DNA of 64,000 bases from NCBI GenBank assembly GCA_029641185.1, contig JAPWGK010000009.1, positions 260,501 to 324,500 of the forward strand. Reading direction: 5' to 3'. This stretch comes from Pseudofabraea citricarpa (taxonomy: Eukaryota > Ascomycota > Leotiomycetes > Helotiales > Dermateaceae). The notes under the pieces are model-generated. The model was not told the origin of the DNA. It did no database searches and saw only the letters and a list, made by a program, of their open reading frames with translations. Shown here piece by piece: positions 23,549 through 33,579 of this stretch; the first letter of the stretch is position 1; every line of letters begins with the position of its first letter. The position numbers and the translations under genes are program-made.

Positions 23549-24161
23549 CGCTTTTTTCGAGATGTCTTTCTTCGAGCTGGGTTAACGATTTGATTGTGTG
23601 ATGCGAAGAGGGAGTTATTCCACAAGCTTTATTCTAGAGCTTTACTTCAGCCACTAGTTTGTAAGCTCTGTGTAGCAACGTTATTAAACGAAGAATCTAT
23701 TATATCACTCTATCAGTTAGTAAAAATATATTTTGCAAGCTATTCCGCCGCGTGATCCAAAGCTTAGTAAGTGGTTATACTCAAATCCTACCGGGCTTTA
23801 AAACTAAGGTGTGGCTAGTTAGCCTAGCGTTTGGTATACTTCGAAATGAAAATGAACAGTGCGTCACACCTTTTACATGAAACCATTAGGATAAAAGCTC
23901 TACTTTTTTGATCTGAAGTGTCACATTGCTGGCATCAGGAATAATAAAACAGATATGCTCGGCTCCAGCGATACGAATAGGGGGTGTGGCGGTCTCGCTT
24001 CTGCATTCAGCCAGCCTCCATTTCACTATTGAGCACACTATATTTGTTCGCCCCTCATGGCTTTCTTAGCTTTTTTTGACAAAGTTTACTTTAATTACCG
24101 ATGAACGATGGCGTTTACTTGGACATCTATCCTACTGTACCTTTTCATACCTCCAAACACT
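23549..24161. other. Intergenic region between UstYa B and the aldo-keto reductase
   Basis: This is the upstream side of UstYa B and the downstream side of the aldo-keto reductase. It was read in all frames for a short peptide precursor and none was found. Confidence 0.5.
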
Positions 24162-25413
24162 CTAATCAAAGATTCTGATTGGCTTCTCGAGATAGAATCC
24201 TGGATCATTGAACCTTAATCCTCTGTCCAACCCTGAGATCTCAGCCAACTCTTCCTTTGTCAAATCGAAATTGTTGACTTCCAGGTTCTGCTGGAGTCTA
24301 GCCTGGTTGTTCGATTTTGGAATAATCGCGATGTTTCTGTGCAACGAACCAATTAGTTCAGTACAAGCAATTGGAACCCGACTTGAAAAAACATACCTTT
24401 GGGTCGCCCAGCGAAGCAAGACCTTCCCCTCAGAAACCCCATGTGCTTTGGCAATCTTTTGGATTACTGGGTTATCAAATAACATTGGAACACCTTCGGC
24501 ACGTTTACGGAATGCGATCGGTAATTCCATGAAGGACTGTGGGCCGAAAGTTGAGTAGCCAGTGATGGCAATCCCTTCCTCTTGTGCCATGGTTATGAGT
24601 TGTTCCTGTACCAGGTAGGGATGATGTTCGATCTGGAGACTGGAGATGGGATGGCGTGCATATGAGAGGACATCGTAAAGGAGCTGAGTAGAGAAGTTGC
24701 TCACACCGATGGAGCGGCAGACTCCTTCATCAACAAGTTCTTCGAGAGCTTGCCACGTCTCCATGATGGGGACTTTGTCCGTCTCGACGATTTTGTGGTC
24801 TGCATCCATCCACCATGCCTAAGGAGATTTATTAGTTTTCTTTTCCCTCCTTTTTCTGTTTGCTTCTGTCGGAAGTGAAGGATGTCTACTTACGGGATAT
24901 CTCAGGGTCTCTGGCTCAATATATTTTAGCGCAACTGGGAAATGGATCAAGTAGAGATCAATATAATCCAAGCCCCAAGCATCACGTTGCGCATAAGCCA
25001 TCTTCTTAACATGCTCCCTACATTGCAATCAACTCGCCGTCCTTCATCCTCTGCCAGAAATGAAACCCAAATTAAAGAGCTGGAAAAGGCTTACTTCTTG
25101 TGGTAATTGTTCCATAGCTTAGTAGTAACAAAAACCTCCTCTCTCTTCACTAGTCCATCGGCAATGGCTTTTCTAATACCCTCACCAGCTTGCTTCTCAT
25201 TCTGATAGTCATAAGCGCCGTCAAAGAGGCGGTATCCCGTCTTGATCGCGTGGTAGACGATTTCTGCTGTTGTGTCTTGGTTTACTTTCCATAGACCAAA
25301 ACCAACGAGTGGCATGTCCTAAATCAAGCAGATTCAGTAAGCAAAAAACCTCCAAATCACCCCAATTGAAATGGAAAACCCACATGGCCAGATGCAAGTT
25401 TGATGGTTGCCAT
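24162..25413 (-). CDS. NAD(P)H-dependent D-xylose/L-arabinose reductase (aldo-keto reductase)
   Basis: Five exons (25384-25413, 25095-25318, 24894-25017, 24397-24818, 24162-24336) join in phase to 324 residues, the usual length of fungal xylose reductase. The first exon encodes only [10 protein letters not shown]. Catalytic AKR residues are visible: Asp and Tyr in [11 protein letters not shown], Lys in VTTKLWNN and His in [11 protein letters not shown]. The family signatures [12 protein letters not shown] and [12 protein letters not shown] are present, as is the coenzyme-binding [11 protein letters not shown], whose K-S-N and Arg are typical of xylose reductases using NADPH or NADH. The enzyme reduces aldopentoses to pentitols in the cytosol, the first step of fungal xylose and arabinose use. 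It is divergent from a polyol dehydrogenase gene 605 bases away that would act on the product. Confidence 0.92.
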
Positions 25414-25701
25414 TTTTACTGTCTTGTTTCGTTTTCTACTTGGGATAGTGAAATTTGTGACTTCTCAACACAGACGAAATTCTTGAACGCTTTCTAGAGG
25501 TTAAAGCAGATAATTTAGATAGGGAAAAAAGGATGAAGGTTCAGGAAGTGAAGAAATCAGAAAAAGAATCCCAAGTCGAGCGAAACCCCTCCTTCAAAAG
25601 CCGCCCCTCCATCCCACCTCTCCACTCCACTTCCGTTAAGCATTACCAAACTGAGCAGCTCTTTGACTTGGCTCAGCGGTTACGCCTCCTTGATTCGCGT
25701 A

Positions 25702-25707
25702 GCGGGG
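25702..25707 (+). promoter_or_regulatory. CreA-type carbon-repressor site (GCGGGG)
   Basis: A perfect match to SYGGRG, the binding consensus of the glucose repressor CreA/Cre1. Binding is inferred from sequence and from the sugar-catabolic genes on both sides. Confidence 0.45.
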
Positions 25708-25742
25708 TAACTCATAGCACCATCGGCAACCGAGTTCCAGGT

Positions 25743-25748
25743 GCGGGG
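25743..25748 (+). promoter_or_regulatory. CreA-type carbon-repressor site (GCGGGG)
   Basis: Second GCGGGG copy, 41 bases after the first. Closely spaced pairs are the arrangement reported for functional CreA sites. Confidence 0.45.
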
Positions 25749-25818
25749 TGGATAACCACTCTGCATTTAGATTTCTTAGCATGGATCGTCTTGTTTTGGA
25801 GTTGAACTTCGGGTTATT

Positions 25819-25824
25819 CCCCGC
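25819..25824 (-). promoter_or_regulatory. CreA-type carbon-repressor site (GCGGGG, minus strand)
   Basis: Third copy, read as CCCCGC on the plus strand, about 195 bases before the dehydrogenase start codon. Confidence 0.4.
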
Positions 25825-26018
25825 AGATGGTAGAAGATACAGGAAAGTATAGGCACGGGGGCGAGGTTAATTTTCCTTCTTTGACTGTACTTACATCGGC
25901 TTTCAGCTTGCGAGGGAGAGAGATCGAGTGGTTTCTGTTTTCCTTTCTGCTTTCTCTTTCGACCTCTCTTTCTCTTCTCTACTCTCTTTCAACAACCAAC
26001 TGGAATTCAATTCTCATC

Positions 26019-27416
26019 ATGTCTTCCGCTATCACCCAAACGGAAATATCAACCGCGCTCTCAAAATACAAGAACCCGAGTCTTCAAGTTACTGCTTCGC
26101 AAACAATCAAGATCCAAGAAGCACCAATCCATGCGCCAGGGAAAGATGAAGTGCTCATCCATGTAAAATGCACAGGAATCTGCGGGTAGGCAACGTCTCT
26201 TCCATCTTTTTCTAAGCCGTGACCTCACTACACAATAAATCCCCCACTCAATAAAAAGAAGAAAAAGTGAATAAAATAAAATAAAAGAGGAATTCTAACA
26301 TCCAAAAAGGTCAGATATCCACTTCTGGCACCGCGGCCGTATTGGTTCTCTCGTTGTAGAAGGGGACTGCATTCTCGGCCACGAAGGAAGCGGCATTGTG
26401 TTGGCAGTAGGCGAGGGAGTAACGCATGTCAAGAAGGGCGACAGAGTAGCCATCGAGCCCCAAGTTCCCTGCGGTAAATGTTTCTCGTGTGAAAGCGGGC
26501 GGGCGAATCTGTGTCCCGATGTCAAATTTGCAGGCGTGTATCCATATGCTGGGTCGTTGCAGAGGTTTAAGGTGCATGCTGCTAGATGGGTCTATAAGTA
26601 CGCATTTTCCCTATCAATTCCGCCCTTCCAAAGAGAAAGAAATCAAAATACTTACTTACTGCCGCGAAGAATCCCAGATTCAATCACTTATGCCCAAGCC
26701 GCCCTCTTAGAACCTCTCTCTGTCGTCCTGCACGCCTTAAAACGCACCCATCTTTCTCTTGGCCATGGTCTCTTGGTCCATGGAGCAGGTCCTATCGGGT
26801 TGATTGCTTTAGCATGTGGACGAGCTAGTGGTGCACATCCCATAATTATCACGGATGTAGAAGCAAAACGGTTAGAGTTTGCAAAGAAATTCGTGCCCTC
26901 CGTACAAACGTACTTGGTAGACACGAAGAAAGACGCTCGGGAGAATGCGCAGGGAATAAGAAAGCTATTTGGAGAGGGAAGTGAGTATGAGGCACCGAGG
27001 ACCGTACTGGAATGTACGGGTGTCGAGAGTAGTGTTGTCACGGCGTGCTTTGCTGTCCGGACTGGTGGGGACGTGATGGTTATTGGCGTTGGAAGAGACA
27101 CGATGAACAATTTGCCATTTATGCATATTAGCCTTGCGGAGGTTGGTTTTCCCTGTTCCAATTTCCCGTGTTTGGGTGAAGATTGTAATGGTTTACTAAT
27201 TTGAATCTTTAGATTAACTTAAAGTTCATCAATCGCTACACGGATACTTGGCCAGCTGGAATTGCGGCACTTAGTGGCGGTATCTTGAACTTGGATATGC
27301 TGGTTACGCATAAATTTCCTTTGGAAAAGGCTATTGATGCAATGGAGTTGTGCGCTAACGTTAGTAAAGGAAGCATCAAAGTGCAGGTTGTAGACGAACA
27401 AGATATCGTAATCTGA
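26019..27416 (+). CDS. Zinc-dependent polyol dehydrogenase, L-arabinitol 4-dehydrogenase/sorbitol dehydrogenase type
   Basis: Exons 26019-26185, 26310-26597, 26670-27141 and 27213-27416 join in phase to 376 residues. This is a medium-chain dehydrogenase. Catalytic zinc ligands are seen in TGICGSD and in LGHEGSG. The structural-zinc lobe keeps its four Cys (VPCGKCFSCESGRANLC). The Rossmann glycines are GAGPIGLIA, followed by IIITDVEAKRLEFAK. The acidic ITD end of the second strand is typical of NAD use. LECTGVESSV and VIGVG match fungal L-arabinitol 4-dehydrogenases, and RYTDTWPAGI is close to the sorbitol/galactitol branch. It should oxidise a pentitol or hexitol in the cytosol. Beside a pentose reductase, L-arabinitol or xylitol is the likeliest substrate, but the exact one is not settled by sequence. 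Confidence 0.9.
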
Positions 27417-28757
27417 TCAAGTTCATCAACAGATACTTCAAGTACTTTCAAAAGTCTTTCCATGTGTAATACTGATACTATTGCTACTATCTTTTTTATT
27501 TTGTTTTCTTTTCTGCAATTCTCTTTGCTTGGAGTTGCTGAAGACTACCCAGTCTTTTGAAAGCTCTGTTCTTAGCGAACCACCTGTGCTACGACGTCTC
27601 TTCCTGCCCGACACTAGGATCATACTACACGATGAGAAATGTGTCTTAGCCTTGGATATAGAAGGAGGATTTCGTAGTGCGAGAGATGTTTCAAAAAGCC
27701 TTGTTTGACATCCATAGTGAAGCTTTCGAGGTACTTACTGTAAAAATTTCGGCGACAAAACATGCCGTCGCGAAGTAGTGCCTCCTGATAAAAGCTTCGT
27801 ATGATGGCCAATGAATCTAGAATGCTCTGTTGTAAGTCAGTGTCAACAATTATATTCGCCTTCTGATGAATTGGCAAGAGCGGTGGTGGTTTTCCCAGTC
27901 TCGACGGCTGTCTTCGCCATCTTAGCGAAGTTGCAACAACTTCTTCTGTGATTTATGTCTTCTATATTGCAGCAGCACATGCATTCTGTTTTCTGGTGCC
28001 TAGAAGCACAACGAGCTGACGAAGAATACGTAGATCTGTTGCGGCTCTGGTGAAATGTATAGGGGTGAATTGAGTAACGGGTGCTTGAATTACCTGGCAT
28101 TATAATATTTTCTTCGCATATTCAAGCTCGCAGTATTCTTTTGGCGGCTTTGAAATTTTACCACAAAAGTGGGTCGGCTTTCCCTTCCAGTTATTCAAAC
28201 ACGTTAAATTATCTACGCCTCTCGAAACAAATTATGATAAACAAACATTTTGCATCTAACGCGGGAATCTAACCTTGAACTACGAATTTAACACAGGTAG
28301 TTGATAAAAAGAAATATAAAAGTTACGAACCTTTCTTATCTGATGATAATTGCGCAGTTATGACCTACCAGACGTAAACACGTTGAAGTGACCGATGATC
28401 TGTATATATTCAGCCTCGCTTAGCTGTAAGCACCGCCACCGCCCAACTGCAGTGTAACCACTTACCAGCAACACAGCCTTTCCCCTCTCTAATATCTCTA
28501 GATATTCCCATAGCATTATCCCAATGAAAGTTTGCAACGCTACCTCACAATCATCTTCTACTTCCTCCCCTCCTTCTTCCTCCTCTCCTCAGTAATAATC
28601 CCTGAATTGTAGCTATCAGCCCATCACACGCAAAGACGACAAGGCTAACGCTACGCTGTTTCCCTCAGCGATAAGTTTCCATAGCTGTCCGGAGCCTCAC
28701 TTCTGAAAGACAGACTTTTTATTACCACGGCCATCAACCCTATTCTTCTTTCTCACA
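27417..28757. other. Intergenic region, no supported gene
   Basis: The 5' part is the dehydrogenase 3' region. Short frames at 27620-28100 have no domain. A CT-rich leader precedes the next gene. Confidence 0.5.
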
Positions 28758-31310
28758 ATGGCAGGCGCCTTGGTCTCAAGCAGCCAGTCCGGGCCAAACT
28801 TTGCACAGCAAGGCTCGGTCGACTGGGTCGCGCTATCAAATTCGAGCCTCTATTTCTCCGTTGAAGTTCTCTCCCGCTTTTCCAAAGCCGGCGTAGAGAT
28901 GGTCACAGTGGCAATAGGGCAAGCTCTCTTCTCCGAGTTCAAAGTGCCAGCAGAAGGACAAAAGCGGCTTTCCGACGCCATCAGCAAGCTCAAAGCGTTT
29001 TCATCTTACGGAGAAGTGTTATGGTTCGGATTTGGAATCAAGCATGTCGTGCGAACGCTGTGCGAGACAGAACAAGGCGCTACTTGTGCAGCGATCTGTG
29101 CATGCCTATCTGTCTCTTACGATACACATTTCGCGAGCAAGATCTTGAAGGCGATGGCTGATGCTTCGAGACTACCTGACTCGTTGACGCCCTCCATACC
29201 ACAATGGGGCGCGCTAATGCGTGTTTGTGCAGGCGCGGTCGCGGATTCGAACTTCGCTGTCACGGTCGAGGGCTTTTCTCGCCTGCTAAGAAACCCACAG
29301 GCTGGTTGTTCACTTGCGGAACCTACAGCGCCCGAAGTCGTCGCTGGTGCTTTACTCGAGATCTGTAAAGTCACGAACGAAGCTCAAAGAAGTGTGACTT
29401 TTGAAGGGGGCATGGACTGTGGTTGGCTTGCGGCTGTTGCACAGTGGCTTTTGTGCTTGAGGCTCGAGATCCTCGACTGTTCTGGAGAAGTCTTATACCG
29501 AAATTCAACCAGTGGTCAATATGCTCAGGTGACTATCATTCGGAATTCGTCCCTGATTTCCCAGAACCAGGAATCGATTCTCGTCCGTCGGTCATATTAC
29601 GTGCCACCTGGGAAACTGCATATGGATGTAGTTAGTAATGTCCCACATTACTACTTACAAGGTCGGAGTGATTGGGGTACTATTCTTCGTAACACTTTTG
29701 GGGAGGCTGCAGAAGAGCTGCTTCATCCAAAACACACCTCTATACTTACTGAGTTCCTCCTATGCCCCCTGATGCCGGATGTCGAAAATAAGCCGCGTGG
29801 CTTGATGACTCCCTGGGGTTACTTAGAGCAATCAACAACTGTCGAAATACGAATGAAGTTTGCATCATTTGCTTCATCTAGATTACCCGAGTTAGGCCAT
29901 ATTCTCAACTTCGCCATAGCACAAGACGGTGGACTAGCATATACCCATAGCGATCCATACCAATTTTCTCCCGTGCTATCAAACATATGCTCTTGTGCGC
30001 TCCGTAATAATTGCTGTAAACACCGCGCTGGCGACCTGACGAATTTCCTAGAATTTGGAACTGGAACTAAAACCAGACCTATCTGCTTATATGAGCTAGG
30101 CGTGACGATTTTCAAGTTCCTTTGGATCCTAGCATGGTGCGATATCGATCCATCCATTCAGCCGTCACCTAACGGGCTGTTGATTCTCTATTATGGATGT
30201 AATAGGTGTAATCATAATATGCATGATCCTGTACCCTTTTTGATGCATCAATGGGATGGTAGTGTGAGCCTGGAGCTTTTGTCGCTATTCACAGGTTTTG
30301 TCTTCCCCGTAGTGGGAAGCTCGGATGTGTCCGCCGTAAGCGACGACGGCATCTGTTTTTCTCTTCGGGTTCTCAAAGAACCCTACATCAATCCGCTAGG
30401 ATTACCTCGCATAATCATACTCCCTGGCCAGATCGAAATATCAGGATCGATATATTATCATTTACAAGACCAAAGACCTCTTGCGCGGGAGATGAAGACT
30501 GAGCTTCACTACAACTTCTGGTTGACAAATAAGATAACTTTGAAGGAATGGAAATTTGTGGCAGAAGAGACCTTAAATGCCAATTACCTGAAAGTTTTTT
30601 ATGAAATCACTTCGTGTATCACCACGGAGTATGAATATCTAACCTTTGGAATAACAGACATGCAACGCATACTCAAATCATGTTTGACAAACGCGCACTG
30701 CTTCAACAAAAAAGTGAAATATATCGGTCCTTCTGATGGTAGCACATCTACAAAAAAACTCTGGATTGGAAGGTGCTATGCAACAAATGCATATTTTTCA
30801 GATGCCAGCAAAGATACAGCCTATACACTTCCTGAGCAAGGGGAATGGGTCCTAATTCTGGCTCCCAAGAGTCTGTCGCGCATAGATACCCATATTGTTC
30901 TAGTACTGCGGGGAAGTTACAAGGAGTTATACCATATTATATTTCTCGCTCATTCGGTGAAGCGCGATGGAAGGGTTTCCACAGATTGTTACCTTACGCA
31001 AATTACAAACTGTGCTCTTTGTTCGATCTTCTCTGTGGCCCTCAAGATAAGAGGTACATCTAGGAATGTTAGGAAACCTTCAACCCCTAATTGGACAAAG
31101 AGCGAGGTATACATAAAACCACTGACCAACGGATCTTCCTCGGGTGCCAAATGCCTTGGTTCTTTTCGGTACCTGCAAGAAAGCGATGACCTAGATTCAG
31201 GGACAACACCAAAAATTAGAGATCCAACAGCGAGGGAACGGATCCCTCCCTGGAGGCAGATAAAGAGTGATTTGGAAGGTTCTGTCGGGCGCCGTAGACT
31301 TTCGGTCTAA
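28758..31310 (+). CDS. Large fungal protein of unknown function (850 residues)
   Basis: A single uninterrupted 850-codon frame with a strong start context (cacaATGg). No catalytic signature, signal peptide or repeat could be identified. The N-terminal 230 residues are Ala/Ser-rich and probably helical. They contain GQALFSEFKVPAEGQKRL, YGEVLWFGFGIKHVVR and LSVSYDTHFASKIL, a pattern I associate with an expanded, unnamed protein family of Pezizomycotina. The second half is rich in aromatic and Cys residues (for example CSCALRNNCCKH, residues about 414-425) and ends in a basic, disordered tail. The gene sits alone at the edge of an AT-rich, gene-poor block, a common place for lineage-expanded fungal genes. 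Its function is unknown; a role in recognition or incompatibility would be speculation. Confidence 0.75.
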   Translation: MAGALVSSSQSGPNFAQQGSVDWVALSNSSLYFSVEVLSRFSKAGVEMVTVAIGQALFSEFKVPAEGQKRLSDAISKLKAFSSYGEVLWFGFGIKHVVRTLCETEQGATCAAICACLSVSYDTHFASKILKAMADASRLPDSLTPSIPQWGALMRVCAGAVADSNFAVTVEGFSRLLRNPQAGCSLAEPTAPEVVAGALLEICKVTNEAQRSVTFEGGMDCGWLAAVAQWLLCLRLEILDCSGEVLYRNSTSGQYAQVTIIRNSSLISQNQESILVRRSYYVPPGKLHMDVVSNVPHYYLQGRSDWGTILRNTFGEAAEELLHPKHTSILTEFLLCPLMPDVENKPRGLMTPWGYLEQSTTVEIRMKFASFASSRLPELGHILNFAIAQDGGLAYTHSDPYQFSPVLSNICSCALRNNCCKHRAGDLTNFLEFGTGTKTRPICLYELGVTIFKFLWILAWCDIDPSIQPSPNGLLILYYGCNRCNHNMHDPVPFLMHQWDGSVSLELLSLFTGFVFPVVGSSDVSAVSDDGICFSLRVLKEPYINPLGLPRIIILPGQIEISGSIYYHLQDQRPLAREMKTELHYNFWLTNKITLKEWKFVAEETLNANYLKVFYEITSCITTEYEYLTFGITDMQRILKSCLTNAHCFNKKVKYIGPSDGSTSTKKLWIGRCYATNAYFSDASKDTAYTLPEQGEWVLILAPKSLSRIDTHIVLVLRGSYKELYHIIFLAHSVKRDGRVSTDCYLTQITNCALCSIFSVALKIRGTSRNVRKPSTPNWTKSEVYIKPLTNGSSSGAKCLGSFRYLQESDDLDSGTTPKIRDPTARERIPPWRQIKSDLEGSVGRRRLSV

Positions 31311-33535
31311 CAAATAAGCAAAAGGAAAGGAGGAAAAGAGACAAAAGAGACAAGACCTGATCGTTGTTGTAAGTTGTACAACAGCATAATATAGATAATA
31401 CTGATACTTCCGCCGCAGAAAGGTTCAAAGACAAGGTCATAGAAGACTCGGATACGGTTATATGAAATGAGCTGGGATCTCACGACCACTTTATGAGGGG
31501 CGATATTGAAGCATGCCTACACACTACCTATCTAGGTACTTTTCGTATGTTTTACTTTTCATAGCAACTTAGGGGGAACGAAGTGAATTACTTGACTCTA
31601 TACTGTCGTAGAAAATGAAAAGCGTGTATCAAATATGTTAAGTTCCTTTAAATGAGAAGTAGACGGTGCAAGATAAACTAAATTTATTAAGCGATCTTAG
31701 AGCCGCGTAGACTGACCCGGGTGTTAAAGATAAAGGTACTAATAACACGCTACATGATAGACCTGGTGGATCTGGATTTTAGATTGCTATGTCGAAATCT
31801 AAACATATATAGGTTGATCGTGATTAACGGGTCGACTGTTATCATATTAAATGCCTTTATCGAAGCTTATTAATTTGTCTAAGGAAGGGAAGGAACAGGA
31901 TAACCATCGAAGTCGGGTAGCTATTATTAAGGTAGTCTCATACGAAAACTGACCGAGTTCGCTTCGAACGCGGTTAGTTAGTATCGTCGCTCTGCTCTAG
32001 CGCTACTCACCCTCGACTCACCTTGCGACTTAGAATACTTAGTCACGTTCTTACCCTCCCAAGTGAGACTACTTATATATTTATTATCCGTCGCTTTTAT
32101 TATACTAAAATTAACAACTCTACCTAGCTATAACAAAGGAGACTAAGTTATCTCCTAGGGAGTTTAAATAAACTCTCTTAAAATAAGCTAGATTATCATA
32201 AGACGGATTTTCTAAAAATATAACTTAGTATTAGCTCTTACTAGAGTTACTTTTCCCTTGCTACCTTTATATTTATCTAGTTTTTACGTCTTTATTATTT
32301 ATTTTTCTAGATTATTTAACTACTTTTAATTTATTTATTTTATATTTCTTAACTAGTTTATAAATAGTTTTATTATTTTTTCTATTATATCTTAAACTTT
32401 ATCTTATTTCATATATCTTATTAAATATAACTAGATATAAGAATCTAAAATAACTCTCTTAATAAGCTAGAAAAAGAAAAGTTAAGTAAAAATAAAGTTT
32501 ATATTAATAATTCTAAAGTCTAAAATTATATTAAACTAAAAACTTAAAAAGCTTATTAGAAGTAAACAAGTAATTAGAAATAATATATTACTTTTTTTTA
32601 GGTTTTAAAATTAGCCTTATTCTTTTTATTTTATATTAAATAAATATATTAAAAAAAGTCCTAAGATATACTCTTGTAATCTTAAGTTATTAAAAGATTT
32701 TATTAAAAATATTATATTTGTTACTAAGAGTATTAAGAATATTAATGCTACCATGGCACCATGCCACCCAGCCTTCAAAGGGGACCATGCAAAGCGTCGG
32801 GTGAAGCTGTATGTCGAGTTTCTCGGCGACGGTAGTGATATCGGGTGAAGAAAGTAAAGCCGATAATACAGCAGTGGTGGAGTCTAAGGCAGGAGTAAAT
32901 TTGACGACAAGTTTGATGTCGTCGAAATCGTGTGAGGTTTGCAGGACTTCTGCAGCTGCCTCCTCCAACCAATATGAAGGAGTGGCGGTTGAATGGCTCG
33001 CTGGCCACCTGTGCTTCATTGGATCGGCATCGAGAGAGATTCCATGCGGGCCGTCAGTCGGATCGTATGCTGGGGGATAAGCCATCATTGGTTGCCTCTT
33101 TGCGTAGGCAACGGTGTATACAGACGACAGATTGTGAGGTCAGCAAAATACGCCCTAGGGATGAGGACGATGGGTGGTTCGTAGAGAGACAGGGCAAGCG
33201 GTGAGCTAGGAGTAAGCGGTAAATGAATTCGATGGGAGATGTAAGGCAAACGGCGCTGAATGTGGAAAGACAGTGACGAGTTTCTACAGCAGAATCGGGC
33301 GTCAATCCGGGAAATGCAGGCTAATATAAATGCACGACGGGCACATTTGGGGCGTTGGTCTGCATATGCAAGATCCATAAATCGGATCGACCAAATTACC
33401 ATGGTCTCTACATGCCCTATGAGCAGCACGTTTATCGGTGGGCTTCCAAGAGCAATGAACATCTAAGAAGGGACATTGGCGCTTGCAAGCATCTTCGGTG
33501 GGTCTGGAAATCGATTTTGAGGCGTCAGCCTTGTG
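31311..33535. other. AT-rich gene-poor block, RIP-like, with a sharp right edge
   Basis: From about 31.9 kb the sequence becomes increasingly AT-rich. From about 32.15 to 32.74 kb it is almost wholly A and T, with few CA or TG dinucleotides. At about 32745 it returns abruptly to ordinary composition. CA/TG depletion with TA excess is the footprint of repeat-induced point mutation on an old repeat. No gene is supported. The minus-strand frame beginning at 33088 is listed separately as a remnant. Confidence 0.6.
32753..33088 (-). pseudogene. Coding remnant truncated at the AT-rich edge
   Basis: A minus-strand frame from 33088 reads as protein-like sequence (MAYPPAYDPTDG at the start, then EEAAAEVLQTSHDFDDIKL and LHPTLCMVPFEGWVAW) of about 110 codons. 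It then runs straight into the AT-only stretch at about 32750, where coding character stops. No family was recognised. It may be the 5' part of a gene cut by insertion or RIP of neighbouring repeat DNA; a chance frame cannot be excluded. Confidence 0.3.
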
Positions 33536-33579
33536 TAACTCTGCCAGTTGCCAGTGATAACTCTGCCAAATGCCACGCA
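33536..33579 (+). repeat. Left terminal array: two tandem 22-bp copies
   Basis: Copies at 33536-33557 and 33558-33579 each begin TAACTCTGCCA and contain a second TGCCA. They match the inverse of the array at 36127-36192. Confidence 0.7.

Larger units (their letters stand above)
25414..26018. promoter_or_regulatory. Shared divergent promoter of the pentose-catabolism pair
   Basis: The 605 bases between the two start codons are shared by the reductase (minus) and the dehydrogenase (plus). The part before the dehydrogenase start is a CT-rich leader, as in many strongly expressed fungal genes. Three copies of GCGGGG (two on plus at 25702 and 25743, one on minus at 25819-25824) match the CreA/Cre1 consensus SYGGRG. 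Confidence 0.6.
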
